From positions 62,001 to 126,000 of the forward strand of contig NZ_LYWY01000019.1 in the NCBI RefSeq assembly GCF_001661915.1: a DNA stretch of 64,000 bases, written 5' to 3'. The position numbers and the translations under genes were made by a program. The DNA is from Croceicoccus pelagius. GTDB taxonomy: Bacteria > Pseudomonadota > Alphaproteobacteria > Sphingomonadales > Sphingomonadaceae. Under the pieces are notes generated by a model, which saw nothing but the letters and a program-made list of their open reading frames with translations, made no database searches and had not been told where the DNA came from. Of this stretch, positions 19,021 to 27,761 are shown one piece after another (the stretch's first letter is position 1; every line of letters begins with the position of its first letter).

Positions 19021-20108
19021 TACGCCCCGCAAGCCAGGTCGAACACGTCGCGGACCCGCTGCGAAAGGCAGGGCGGATGGGCAATTGCCCCGATCCGCAG
19101 ACATTCCTCGACATGAGCCCGAAGCTTGATCTCGAACAGCTGGACCGGCTGCACGACACGTCGGTCCTGTCGTCATCGCAGTTCGACCTGCCTCTGATGC
19201 GCGAACTCATGAAGCTTGCCGCCTACATGCAACTCCGCAAGTTCGAGGCCGGCCGCGCGCTGGAAGACAAGATTCTTGCTGCGGCCTTCTTCGAACCCAG
19301 CACGCGAACGCGCCTCAGTTTCGAAAGCGCGATGCTCCACGTCGGAGGCAAGACGCTGTCGGTGGCCGATGCCAAGACGACCGGCGTCGCCAAGGGCGAA
19401 TCGATGCGCGACATCGGGCAGATGTTCAATTCCTATGCCGATGTCGTCGTGGTCCGGCATACCGAGCAGTCGAGCCTGCAGGACTTGGCCGAATACCTGC
19501 GTATCCCGCTGATCAATGGCGGCAACGGGTCGGACGAGCATCCGACACAGGCGCTGGCCGACTGGTATGCGTTATGCAAGTGGCGGCCGGAACTGGCGTT
19601 CGGCAAACTGCCGGACAAATTCCGTCTCAACATCGGGATCATCGGCACGCCGGGTAACATGCGTACGGTCAAGAGCTTCCTGTCCCTCGCGCTGAATTTT
19701 CATGAGAACATCAATCACATCACCATCTTTTCGGAAATGGCGGACCCCCTGGGCGATGAAATCCGCGAGATGACGAATAACAGCCCTATCGGCATCGATT
19801 TCAGCCGCAACCTGCAGCAGAGCCTTGAGTATCTCGACGTCATCTACATGAACGCCATCGCCTTCCTCGGTGACGGATACCGCTTCTTCGGTGAGGCGTT
19901 CTCGCTCTCGAAGAAAAGCCAGCTGAAGCCCGACACCGTCATCCTGCACCCGCTGGCGCGTGGTGAAGAGCTTTCGACCGATTTGGACGAGACGCAGCAC
20001 AATCTCTACTTCAACCAGGCGGACGGTGCGGTCTGGCTGCGACAGGCGCTCCTGCTGGCCATATTTGGCCGCGTGCGCCACGTGGTCCCCCGCGAATTCA
20101 TCGCCTGA
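19017..20108 (+). CDS. Aspartate-carbamoyltransferase homologue with altered second-substrate site
   Basis: 363 residues from the coupled GTG at 19017 (the ATG at 19077 is an alternative). All carbamoyl-phosphate ligands of aspartate carbamoyltransferases are present: STRTR (95-99), Lys126, Arg147, HPTQ (175-178), Arg216 and the HPLAR loop (311-315). At the position of E. coli Arg229-x-Gln231, which bind aspartate, this protein has Ala280 and Ala282 within IYMNAIAFLGDG, and Pro of the LPR loop is Ala. It also carries an N-terminal extension of about 35 residues. It lies between a symporter and an asparagine-synthetase-like gene, not beside pyrC. A plain PyrB role is therefore doubtful; another amine acceptor is inferred. 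Confidence 0.85.
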   Translation: MIRPASQVEHVADPLRKAGRMGNCPDPQTFLDMSPKLDLEQLDRLHDTSVLSSSQFDLPLMRELMKLAAYMQLRKFEAGRALEDKILAAAFFEPSTRTRLSFESAMLHVGGKTLSVADAKTTGVAKGESMRDIGQMFNSYADVVVVRHTEQSSLQDLAEYLRIPLINGGNGSDEHPTQALADWYALCKWRPELAFGKLPDKFRLNIGIIGTPGNMRTVKSFLSLALNFHENINHITIFSEMADPLGDEIREMTNNSPIGIDFSRNLQQSLEYLDVIYMNAIAFLGDGYRFFGEAFSLSKKSQLKPDTVILHPLARGEELSTDLDETQHNLYFNQADGAVWLRQALLLAIFGRVRHVVPREFIA

Positions 20109-20163
20109 TCTCTGCAAGACCAACGGGCGACAGTCCCGGTCGACGAAAAGGAAATACCGACCC

Positions 20164-22101
20164 ATGTGTGGCATCGCCGGGCTGTGGAGCCCCCACTACG
20201 ACGATCAGACAAAAGCCCATACCGAGAAGATGGCGGACACGCTCTACCATCGCGGGCCCGACGGACGCGGCTTCCTGCACGATCCCGAAAACGGCCTCGC
20301 CATGATCCACACGCGCCTATCGATCATCGGCCTCAACAGCGGCACGCAGCCAATCCACGGCCGCGAGGATGACGGCACGGCGCACCTGAAATTGACGGTC
20401 AACGGCGAATTCTACGACTACAAGCGCATCAGGGGCCTGCTGCGCACCGACGGCTACTGGTTCAACACGCGATCCGATTCAGAAATCGCGATGAAGCTTT
20501 ACGACAAGCACGGGCTGGACTTCGTCCACCATTTGCGCGGCGAGTTCGCCTTCGCGCTGTTCGACGAGGCGAAGCAGCAGCTTATCATCGTTCGCGACCG
20601 TTTCGGCATCCGCCCGCTCTATTATCACAAGGGTGACAAGGGCTTCTTCTGGGCGAGCGAGATCAAGGCCATGCTCGCCCACCCCGACGTGCCGCGCAAT
20701 GTGTGTCCCAAGGCCCAGCTTCACCAGATGATGCAGGTCATGGTGCCAGGCATGACCCTGTTCGAGGACATCCACGCGCTGAAGCCCGGTCACATGCTGA
20801 TCGTGAGCCGAAAGGGTGATGATTTCGAGGTTGAAGAGCGCCGCTACTGGGATGCTGAATTCCCGCTGGACGGCCAGCATGACGACTTGTCCGATGAAGA
20901 GCACATCGAGAACGTGCGCCGCGCGCTGGTAGAGTCGATCACCCTGCGGCTGGAGGCAGACGTTCCGGTTGCCTGCTATCTTTCAGGCGGGATCGACAGC
21001 TGCTCTATCATCGGCATGGCCGCCGCGATCCAGCAGTCGCCGGTCAAGGCCTTCACCATCAGTTTCGACGACGACCGTTATGACGAAGCCCACATCGCGA
21101 CCGAGATGGCCGAGATGGTCGGCGCGGACCAGGACATCCTGAAACTGAAGGCGACCGACCTTTACGGCGAGAACTTCGAGAAGGCGGTCTATTACTCCGA
21201 ACGCACGTTCTACAACACGCTGGGCGTCGCCAAGATGTTGATGAGCGAACACGTGCGAAAGGTCGGCTACAAGGTCGTCATCACCGGCGAAGGCAGCGAC
21301 GAACTGTTCGGCGGCTATGCCCAGTTCAAGGCCGACTACTTCCTGCACGATCCCGCCTATGCCCAAACCGCGGCGGGCGAGGACATGAAGAAGCGCAACG
21401 CGATCTTCTCAGGCTCGGTCCTGGCCGAAAAGCAGATCAGCCACCCCGCATTCGAGGAAGTCATGGGCTTTACGCCCAGCTGGATCCAGCCGTGGATGCT
21501 GGTGCTCGAACGGGTGAAGCCGCTGTTGTCTGACGAGTTCAAGGCAAGGCTGGGCGACTACGATCCGGTGGCGGCCATCGCCTACAGCCTCGATCGTTCG
21601 ATGCTCGACGGGCGTCACGTGCTCGACAAGGTGCAGTATTCGTGGATCAAGACGATGCTGGAGGGCCAGATCCTCAACTGGGGCGGCGACCGTGTCGATA
21701 TGGCCAACAGCCTCGAAAGCCGGCCGGCCTTTCTCGACCATCACGTCGCCGAACTCGCCCTACGCATCCCGCCCCATGTCCGCATCCGCGACGGGATCGA
21801 AAAATGGGTCGTTCGAGAAGCAATGAAGCACGTCCTTCCCGAAGTTCTCTACAAGCGCGAGAAATTCGCATTTATGGCGCCGCCTGCACACACCGACGCC
21901 GAGAAGACAGCCGAGATCAACAAGCTGATCGAAAAGTGGCTTTCAAGCGAGGAGATCGCCGAGCACGGCATTTTTGACGAAGCCAAGCTGCGCCAGTCCA
22001 TTGAAGATTACCGCAAGAGCGACGACCACGCGCAAAACACGCGCAAGGACATCATCCTGAACCACGCCATCGCGCTGCACGCGATCGACGAATTGCTCTA
22101 G
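20164..22101 (+). CDS. Glutamine-dependent asparagine synthetase-like amidotransferase
   Basis: 645 residues from the ATG at 20164, which places the Ntn-type nucleophile Cys at residue 2 (MCGIAGLW); a longer open frame upstream would hide it. The N-terminal glutaminase domain contains YHRGPDG and VRDRFGIRPLYY. The C-terminal synthetase domain has the ATP-binding PP-loop SGGIDS at 274-279 and GEGSDELFGGY. AsnB enzymes adenylate a carboxylate and amidate it with ammonia from glutamine; relatives also build beta-lactams and modified peptides. It follows the carbamoyltransferase homologue by 55 bases and may act on its product. True asparagine synthesis cannot be excluded. Confidence 0.88.
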   Translation: MCGIAGLWSPHYDDQTKAHTEKMADTLYHRGPDGRGFLHDPENGLAMIHTRLSIIGLNSGTQPIHGREDDGTAHLKLTVNGEFYDYKRIRGLLRTDGYWFNTRSDSEIAMKLYDKHGLDFVHHLRGEFAFALFDEAKQQLIIVRDRFGIRPLYYHKGDKGFFWASEIKAMLAHPDVPRNVCPKAQLHQMMQVMVPGMTLFEDIHALKPGHMLIVSRKGDDFEVEERRYWDAEFPLDGQHDDLSDEEHIENVRRALVESITLRLEADVPVACYLSGGIDSCSIIGMAAAIQQSPVKAFTISFDDDRYDEAHIATEMAEMVGADQDILKLKATDLYGENFEKAVYYSERTFYNTLGVAKMLMSEHVRKVGYKVVITGEGSDELFGGYAQFKADYFLHDPAYAQTAAGEDMKKRNAIFSGSVLAEKQISHPAFEEVMGFTPSWIQPWMLVLERVKPLLSDEFKARLGDYDPVAAIAYSLDRSMLDGRHVLDKVQYSWIKTMLEGQILNWGGDRVDMANSLESRPAFLDHHVAELALRIPPHVRIRDGIEKWVVREAMKHVLPEVLYKREKFAFMAPPAHTDAEKTAEINKLIEKWLSSEEIAEHGIFDEAKLRQSIEDYRKSDDHAQNTRKDIILNHAIALHAIDELL

Positions 22102-22370
22102 CAAAGGCGGGACAAGTTCCAGGCGGCAATTATCGGTAACGAAGTGAGGCGCACAGAATGCGAGTGCTCCCAGAATGCGGTAGTTCAAAACGTATTGCGC
22201 CATCCCAAAGGCCGATTTCCGAACTTGGGAGAGGGCATGGGCCGTAAAGTTCGAAGATACCGAACAGAATTTGGATCTGAACCAAAGGGGAATGCCTGCT
22301 CTATCATTGCCACTGGCGGGTACAGACGCCTAGAAGTGGCATCCACAGGTTCAGGCAATTCAGGCAGATC

Positions 22371-22709
22371 ATGGCCCGTAAACGTTCAAAGCATGACATC
22401 GACGAAGACTGGGATCGAGAGGAGAACGTCCCGGAGGCTTCAGTGCCATGCTGGCTGTGTGGCCGGCCAACTGGTACCACGATAGTATGGCATCATCCCG
22501 TGCCAAAGAGCCGGGGTGGGCGCGAGGTCGTGCCGATGCACCCCATCTGCCAGCAAACGCTGATCAACAATTTCACAAATTCCGAACTTCAGCGTTACGG
22601 AATGGATGTTGAAAGCCTTCTTGCCCTCCCTCCGGTTCGCAAGTTCGTCGACTGGGTGGCGAACAAGGACCCGGACTTCAATGCGCCAATTGCCAAGAAG
22701 AAGCGCTGA
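22371..22709 (+). CDS. Small HNH-type zinc protein
   Basis: 112 residues; AGGC lies 7 bases before the ATG. Cys27-x2-Cys30 (CWLCG), then WHHPVPKSRGG (His41-His42) and MHPIC (His57, Cys60) reproduce the zinc-finger/beta-beta-alpha layout of HNH proteins. The usual second CxxC-H becomes His-x2-Cys-Gln, so one metal-site residue differs from typical nucleases. The N-terminus is basic and acidic in alternation; the C-terminus is basic (IAKKKR). Similar short HNH proteins occur in alphaproteobacterial chromosomes outside mobile elements; function is not shown. It stands alone with about 270 and 300 bases of non-coding sequence on its sides. Confidence 0.75.
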   Translation: MARKRSKHDIDEDWDREENVPEASVPCWLCGRPTGTTIVWHHPVPKSRGGREVVPMHPICQQTLINNFTNSELQRYGMDVESLLALPPVRKFVDWVANKDPDFNAPIAKKKR

Positions 22710-22936
22710 TCGAATTGGTTGCCGACACAGTTTCTAACAGCGGCAAAGCTACAAAAGGTCTCGTGGCACCCGACTAATTCTGCTGCCAGCAAGTGGGGAT
22801 GCATTCCGGCATGAAACACTGTCGGTTCGTCCCTGCATTTCCGTGCGATCGGAACTGTTCGGGGGACGATGCTTTGGTTTGATGAACCAGACTGCAAACC
22901 ACTGCTCCCCTCGGACTTCGCAGCGATCGGTCGGTA

Positions 22937-22957
22937 TTCTGCCTCACGCGGGCAGAA
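22937..22957. other. Inverted repeat upstream of the aldehyde dehydrogenase
   Basis: Perfect 7-base inverted repeat TTCTGCC / GGCAGAA around a 7-base centre, about 50 bases before the start of the dehydrogenase gene. It could be a regulator site or a leader hairpin. Otherwise the 296 bases between the HNH gene and the dehydrogenase show nothing recognisable. Confidence 0.3.
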
Positions 22958-23005
22958 CGCGATCTGTCATGCCACGGGGGCAGGTGCGACCGATAGGATC
23001 AGAAA

Positions 23006-24385
23006 ATGGCAGACAAGCATCTCACCACCACGAACCCTCTGACCGAAGAGGTCATCGCGACTTACCCCTATATGACAGACGACGAAGCGGACGCGGTTGT
23101 CCAGACCAGCCACGATGCATTCCGGGAATGGCGACTTCGCGATCTGGATGATCGCGCCGCCGTTATAGCGGCCATTGGTGCAAAACTGCGCGAAAAGAAG
23201 GAAGAATTCGCTCAGCTTATGACCCGCGAGGTCGGCAAGCTCATCGGCGACAGCCGCGACGAGATCGAGCTTTGCGCGGCCATCTGCGATTACACCGCTG
23301 AACACGGCCCCAAGGTGCTGGCCGACGAAGAACGCGAAGTGGACGGCGCGAATGCCTTCGTCGCGCATGCGCCGGTCGGCGTCATATACGGCATCCAGCC
23401 ATGGAATTTTCCTGCCTATCAGGCAGTGCGTTATTCTATTTCCAGCCTGATGGCCGGTAACGGCGTTCTGCTGAAGCACGCCGAGAACTGCACCGGAAGC
23501 GGGGTATTTCTGCGCGATATCTATGAGGAAGCGGGCCTGCCAAAGGGGCTGTTCGGCGTTCTCTTCATTACGCACGATCAGTCCGATCGGGTCATCGAAC
23601 ACGATCTGGTCCGCGGCGTGACCATGACGGGTAGCGACAAGGCCGGTCGTCACATTGCCGCGAAGGCTGGTGCAGTAGTAAAAAAGACGGTCCTCGAACT
23701 TGGCTCGAATGACGCATACCTCGTTCTCGATGATGCAGACCTAGACGTTGCCGTGAAAACCTGCGTTGCCGGCAGGATCTACAACAATGGACAGACCTGT
23801 GTGAATGCGAAGCGCTTCATCGTAACCGAGACGAACTACGACGCATTTGTCAAAGCCTATTCTGAACAGTTCGAAGCGATAAAGGTCGGCGATCCGACCG
23901 AAGAAGACACCCAGCTGGGCCCAATGGTCAGCAAGCCGCAGCGAGAGAAGCTTCACAAGCAAGTTGAAGAAAGTGTCGCCAAGGGCGCACGCCTTGTCAC
24001 TGGCGGCAAGATCCCCGACCGGGCTGGCTGGTTCTATCCCCCGACCGTTCTTGCCGATGTAACGCCCGGTCAGCCAGCCTATGAGGATGAACTGTTCGGC
24101 CCTGCTGCCTCGATCATCAAGGCGAAGGATGATGATGACGCGATGCGGATCGCCAACAGCAGCCGGTATGGGCTTGGCGGCGGTATCTTCAGCAAGGATG
24201 TCGAGCGCGCCAAAAGGCTCGCGGCTGAACACTTCGACACCGGCATGGTGTTCATCAACAGCTTCGACGTCGCATCGCCCAGCCTTCCGTTCGGCGGCGT
24301 AAAGGATTCAGGATACGGTCGCGAGCATGGCCCCGAAGGCCTGAAGGAATTCGTGAACGCCAAGGCGATCAAGATCGCGGCCTGA
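23006..24385 (+). CDS. NAD(P)-dependent aldehyde dehydrogenase (succinate-semialdehyde dehydrogenase type)
   Basis: 459 residues; AGGA lies 6 bases before the ATG. ALDH fold with IQPWNFPAYQ, the glutamate motif LELGSND (Glu general base) and the catalytic cysteine in NNGQTCVNAKR. Length and sequence resemble the short succinate-semialdehyde/YneI (Sad) branch, which lacks an N-terminal extension. It oxidises an aldehyde, probably a small dicarboxylate semialdehyde, to the acid. It is followed 42 bases later by an Old Yellow Enzyme gene on the same strand. Confidence 0.9.
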   Translation: MADKHLTTTNPLTEEVIATYPYMTDDEADAVVQTSHDAFREWRLRDLDDRAAVIAAIGAKLREKKEEFAQLMTREVGKLIGDSRDEIELCAAICDYTAEHGPKVLADEEREVDGANAFVAHAPVGVIYGIQPWNFPAYQAVRYSISSLMAGNGVLLKHAENCTGSGVFLRDIYEEAGLPKGLFGVLFITHDQSDRVIEHDLVRGVTMTGSDKAGRHIAAKAGAVVKKTVLELGSNDAYLVLDDADLDVAVKTCVAGRIYNNGQTCVNAKRFIVTETNYDAFVKAYSEQFEAIKVGDPTEEDTQLGPMVSKPQREKLHKQVEESVAKGARLVTGGKIPDRAGWFYPPTVLADVTPGQPAYEDELFGPAASIIKAKDDDDAMRIANSSRYGLGGGIFSKDVERAKRLAAEHFDTGMVFINSFDVASPSLPFGGVKDSGYGREHGPEGLKEFVNAKAIKIAA

Positions 24386-24427
24386 TTTCCTTTCGCGCTT
24401 TTCCTATTTTTTTCAGGACTATTTTCG

Positions 24428-25522
24428 ATGAGTGATACCGATATTCTTTTCAAACCCCTGAGTGTGGGGGCAATTGAAATACCCAATCGCGTTCTCATGG
24501 CTCCGCTGACCCGCAACCGCGCTCTGGCTGACGGAACACCGCAAGAGATGGCGGCAACCTATTATCGTCAACGTGCATCTGCCGGTCTGATCGTTTCTGA
24601 GGCAACGCAGATTTCGGCGATGGGCAAAGGCTACAAGGACACGCCCGGCATCTACACCGATAGCCACGTGGCAGGTTGGAAGCCGGTGGTCGAAGCCGTC
24701 CATGCCGCTGGCGGGCGCATATTCTGCCAGCTGTGGCACGTCGGGCGGATCAGCCATGTATCTTTGCTTCCGGATGGCGCGCAGCCCTTTTCATCCAGCG
24801 CTGTCACTGCCCAAACCCAGACGTTCACCGAGAACGGGTTTGAAAACACGTCCGATCCGGTCGCGATGACCGCCGACGACATCGCTGCGACGCTGGACGA
24901 TTATGAACACGCTGCAAAATGCGCGCTTGCCGCCGGATTCGACGGGGTAGAGGTCCATTCGGCGAATGGGTACCTGCTCGACCAGTTCTTGCAGGACGGC
25001 GTGAACAAGCGCGCCGACCAGTACGGCGGTTCGGTAGAAAATCGCCTGCGTCTTCTGCGCGAAGTTCTCGACCGGGTCTGTTCAGTCGTCCCGGCGGAGC
25101 GGGTCGGCGTTCGCCTGTCGCCACTAGGCCAGGCCAACGACATCTCCGACAGCGATCCTGAGACTACGTTCAGCGCTGCATATCGCATGCTTAGCGAACG
25201 CAAGCTGGCTTATCTCCACGTCGTCGAGGAGTTCTACGGACAGGACACCAGCGACGCCGATCGCTCCCTTCTACAGCGGCTTCGTGCACTCTACGAAGGG
25301 GTCTACATTGGCAACGGTGGATACGATGGCGCACGTGCGGCGAAAGCCATTGCTAAGGGCCATGCCGATGCAATCACGTTCGGCAGGCCATTCATCGCAA
25401 ATCCCGACCTGCCCGAGCGTTTGCGTATCGGAGCTGAATTGAACGATCCTGATGAGGATACGTTCTACGGCGGCGACGAGAACGGCTATACCGACTACCC
25501 GTTCCTGAATCCGATGCACTGA
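24428..25522 (+). CDS. Old Yellow Enzyme family ene-reductase (NemA-like)
   Basis: 364 residues, TIM-barrel flavoprotein with FMN. Family motifs: IPNRVLMAPLTRNRA at the N-terminus, QLWHVGRISH, VEVHSANGYLLDQFLQDGVN with the substrate-binding His-x2-Asn pair, and GNGGYDGARAAKAI at the phosphate-binding end. It reduces activated double bonds, nitro compounds or N-ethylmaleimide with NAD(P)H. Together with the upstream aldehyde dehydrogenase it may form a detoxification pair for reactive carbonyls. Confidence 0.92.
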   Translation: MSDTDILFKPLSVGAIEIPNRVLMAPLTRNRALADGTPQEMAATYYRQRASAGLIVSEATQISAMGKGYKDTPGIYTDSHVAGWKPVVEAVHAAGGRIFCQLWHVGRISHVSLLPDGAQPFSSSAVTAQTQTFTENGFENTSDPVAMTADDIAATLDDYEHAAKCALAAGFDGVEVHSANGYLLDQFLQDGVNKRADQYGGSVENRLRLLREVLDRVCSVVPAERVGVRLSPLGQANDISDSDPETTFSAAYRMLSERKLAYLHVVEEFYGQDTSDADRSLLQRLRALYEGVYIGNGGYDGARAAKAIAKGHADAITFGRPFIANPDLPERLRIGAELNDPDEDTFYGGDENGYTDYPFLNPMH

Positions 25523-25532
25523 ATATTGATCA

Positions 25533-25568
25533 GCAAGCCGGGTCGGGCGCAGGTCCGATCCGGCTTGC
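25533..25568 (+). terminator. Hairpin after the ene-reductase gene (probable terminator)
   Basis: 14-base stem with one G-T pair (GCAAGCCGGGTCGG / CCGATCCGGCTTGC) and an 8-base loop, starting 10 bases after the stop codon. There is no T-run after it, so termination may need Rho or the element may instead protect the transcript end. Confidence 0.55.
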
Positions 25569-25964
25569 GCCCTCCACGGAAGCAGTTCCTAGTCAAGTCA
25601 GACATCGTCCGAAGCTAATAGCCTCGTCAAGGGCTGTAAGGAGAGCGATGTGCCCCACAAATAGCGGTGAACCGAAACCAGAGACATTGCAATGTTGGTT
25701 TCGCCACGGACCCTAGCGCGGAAAAAACCGCTCGTCCGTCGCTGGCGAATATCGCAGCCACTCCATTGTAAGGTGCAAATCACCAGAGGCTCTTCTTGCT
25801 CAAGCGAAATTTAACATCACGCTTGCGAAAGAAATTCCGTCTTTCAGGGTGTTCTGTCGCTTTTTCAGCATTGGAAAGCGGACATTTCGCAGACGGTCAC
25901 AATCTTGTTCTCAGACGCGCATCACCTAGGATTTGGTGAATGCGAGATCGGGGAAATCTGCTGA
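25569..25964. other. Non-coding stretch before tRNA-Arg
   Basis: About 400 bases with lower GC than the neighbours and several stop codons in every frame. A 61-codon open frame on the minus strand (25598-25783) has no ribosome site and unlikely composition. No integrase, direct repeat or RNA gene was recognised here. Confidence 0.5.
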
Positions 25965-26041
25965 TGGTGCGCCCGACAGGATTCGAACCTGTGGCCCCCA
26001 GATTAGGAATCTGATGCTCTATCCTGCTGAGCTACGGGCGC
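25965..26041 (-). tRNA. tRNA-Arg (anticodon CCU)
   Basis: On the minus strand a 77-base cloverleaf including the encoded CCA: acceptor GCGCCCG pairing with CGGGCGC, D-arm GCTC/GAGC, anticodon stem TCAGA/TCTGG with loop TTCCTAA (anticodon CCT), T-arm ACAGG-TTCGAAT-CCTGT, and discriminator A. The discriminator and CCA end lie at 25965-25968. Confidence 0.95.
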
Positions 26042-26094
26042 ACTCACGGGTCATTTATAAGCGGCTTGCCACAATGACAATGCGTTAAGTGCCG

Positions 26095-26116
26095 TGACCG
26101 CGTTGCTACGCGGTCA
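26095..26116 (-). terminator. Hairpin overlapping the DUF1178 stop codon
   Basis: Perfect 8-base stem TGACCGCG / CGCGGTCA with a 6-base loop; its first bases on the minus strand are the stop codon of the DUF1178 gene. No clear T-run follows. It may terminate the nitrilase/DUF1178 transcript ahead of the tRNA gene. Confidence 0.4.
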
Positions 26117-26605
26117 GTTGACGATGTCCGGCGGGGCGACGGGAAACGGCAGGGGCGCGATCTCAACGCCTTCTTCGAGCAGTTCCTCGACTTCCTCGCC
26201 CGTGGCTTCGCCATGGATGGCCTCTGCCTCACGCTCGCCGTAATGCATCGCGCGGGCTTCGTCGGCGAAGTCGCCGCCGACCCAGCGCGACTTTTCGAGC
26301 GCTTCTTTCTGCAAAGCGGCAAGCTTGACCAGGGCCTCCCGCATTTTTGGGGTCACGTTGGCCACAGACGCCGTGGGCACAAGCTCACCTTCGGCAGGCA
26401 TATCGACCCGGACCTCGTGCGAAGGCACCTGATTACCCTTGCGCCCGACGGATGGCGCCATGACGGCCTTCTCGATGTCCGGCGATCCGCATTCCGGGCA
26501 GACAAGCAGCCCTCCGTCCTTCTGACGCGCATAGTCGTCCGAGGAACGGAACCAGGCTTCAAACCGGTGGCCGTTTGGCTGGCAGGAGAGGTCAAATACG
26601 ATCAT
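26114..26605 (-). CDS. DUF1178 family protein
   Basis: 163 residues. The N-terminus MIVFDLSCQPNGHRFEAWF, followed by CPECGSPDIEKAVMAPSVG, is the DUF1178 signature. Cys-x2-Cys could be half of a zinc site. The C-terminal half is acidic and helical. Its start overlaps the nitrilase gene stop by four bases, so the two are coupled. Function of the family is unknown. Confidence 0.85.
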   Translation of the reverse strand: MIVFDLSCQPNGHRFEAWFRSSDDYARQKDGGLLVCPECGSPDIEKAVMAPSVGRKGNQVPSHEVRVDMPAEGELVPTASVANVTPKMREALVKLAALQKEALEKSRWVGGDFADEARAMHYGEREAEAIHGEATGEEVEELLEEGVEIAPLPFPVAPPDIVN

Positions 26606-27438
26606 TGCGCCTGCGAATTAGGGATTTTCCGGCGATTGGCAAGACTGGGAAGCTGACGGCGCACTTCCTCGATACGCGCGTGATCTATTTCGGCGAACCC
26701 GATACCGGATGCTTCACCCATGTCGAGCAGGACTTCGCCCCAAGGGTCGACGACGAGGCTGTGACCGTAGGTCTGGCGCCCGTCCTCATGTGTGCCGACC
26801 TGGGCGGTTGCGATCATGTAGGCGCTGGCCTCGATCGCGCGGGCGCGGATGAGGACTTCCCAATGCGCCTTGCCGGTGGGAACCGTGAAAGCGGCCGGCA
26901 AGGCAATCGCGTCGCAGCGCGCATTGCCGAGCGACTCGAACAGCGCGGGAAAGCGAAGGTCGTAACAGATGGCAAGGCCGAGGCAGCCGAGCGGGCTTTC
27001 GGCAGTGACCACCGCATCCCCCGCCGCATAGGCATTGGATTCGCGCCAGCTTTCGCCCGTCGCCAGATCGACGTCGAACATGTGCATCTTGTCGTAGTGC
27101 GCGACCACGCCGCCATCGGCATCGATCAGAAAAGAGCGGTTCGCCCACTTGCCATCCTCGCGCTCAACAGCGAGCGAGCCGAGCGCGACCCAGATGCCGT
27201 GCGCCTTGGCCGCGGCGCGCACTTGCCGCAGGACCGTATTTTCAGCTTCAGGCACGATGTGAACCCGCGCCCTCGCCCTGTCGCGGTCGAGCAGGCCCGA
27301 CATCTCCGGCGTGAAAAGCATCTTCGCCTCGCCTGCCGCTGCTTCGGCAATTGCGGCCTCGATCGCCTTGGCATTGGCATCGGGGTCGATCCCGGTCGTC
27401 GACTGAAAAAGGGCAATGCGGGTCACGGTTACGCTCAC
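26602..27438 (-). CDS. Carbon-nitrogen hydrolase (Nit1/NIT-type amidase)
   Basis: 278 residues of the nitrilase superfamily with the catalytic triad Glu45 (FTPEMSG), Lys117 (HYDKMHMFDVDL) and Cys158 (AICYDLRFP). The KMHMFDVDL stretch and length fit the Nit branch, whose characterised members hydrolyse deaminated glutathione or omega-amidated keto acids. It sits between a glutaredoxin gene and DUF1178 on the minus strand, 7 bases after the glutaredoxin stop; proximity to glutaredoxin fits a glutathione-repair role, by inference. Confidence 0.88.
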   Translation of the reverse strand: MSVTVTRIALFQSTTGIDPDANAKAIEAAIAEAAAGEAKMLFTPEMSGLLDRDRARARVHIVPEAENTVLRQVRAAAKAHGIWVALGSLAVEREDGKWANRSFLIDADGGVVAHYDKMHMFDVDLATGESWRESNAYAAGDAVVTAESPLGCLGLAICYDLRFPALFESLGNARCDAIALPAAFTVPTGKAHWEVLIRARAIEASAYMIATAQVGTHEDGRQTYGHSLVVDPWGEVLLDMGEASGIGFAEIDHARIEEVRRQLPSLANRRKIPNSQAQ

Positions 27439-27445
27439 GCCGCGA

Positions 27446-27718
27446 TCAGAGACCCAGCATCGGGTCTAGTTTGCCCGAACGCTCAAGCGCGGCAAGTTCA
27501 TCGCTGCCGCCGACGGCTTCGTCGTCGATGAATATCTGCGGCACGGTGCGGGCGCCCGGTTTGCGCTCAACCATCTCGGCACGCTTTTTGCTGTCCATCG
27601 TCACGTCGTATTCGGTGAACTCGATGTCTTTCGACTTCAACAGGGCGATCGCGCGGTGGCAGTAAGGGCAGCCAAACTGGGTGTAGATCTCGACCTTCGG
27701 CTTGTTGTCTTCGGACAC
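27446..27718 (-). CDS. grxC: Glutaredoxin 3
   Basis: 90 residues from a GTG at 27716-27718, chosen because AAAGGAAA sits about 6 bases upstream and the length is then typical; the frame extends further but into unrelated leader sequence of the divergent heat-shock gene. Active site CPYC at residues 17-20, then TVPQIFI with the cis-Pro, and GGSDELAALERSGKL for glutathione binding. It reduces disulfides with glutathione. Confidence 0.93.
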   Translation of the reverse strand: MSEDNKPKVEIYTQFGCPYCHRAIALLKSKDIEFTEYDVTMDSKKRAEMVERKPGARTVPQIFIDDEAVGGSDELAALERSGKLDPMLGL

Positions 27719-27761
27719 GCAATTTCCTTTCGATAACGACGCTACTGCCTGCCAATGGGGA

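Noticed and set aside
25965-26041. tRNA-Arg as an integration site for a mobile island
   Set aside because: No integrase, direct repeat of the tRNA end or gene-content change was visible within the neighbouring kilobases on either side.
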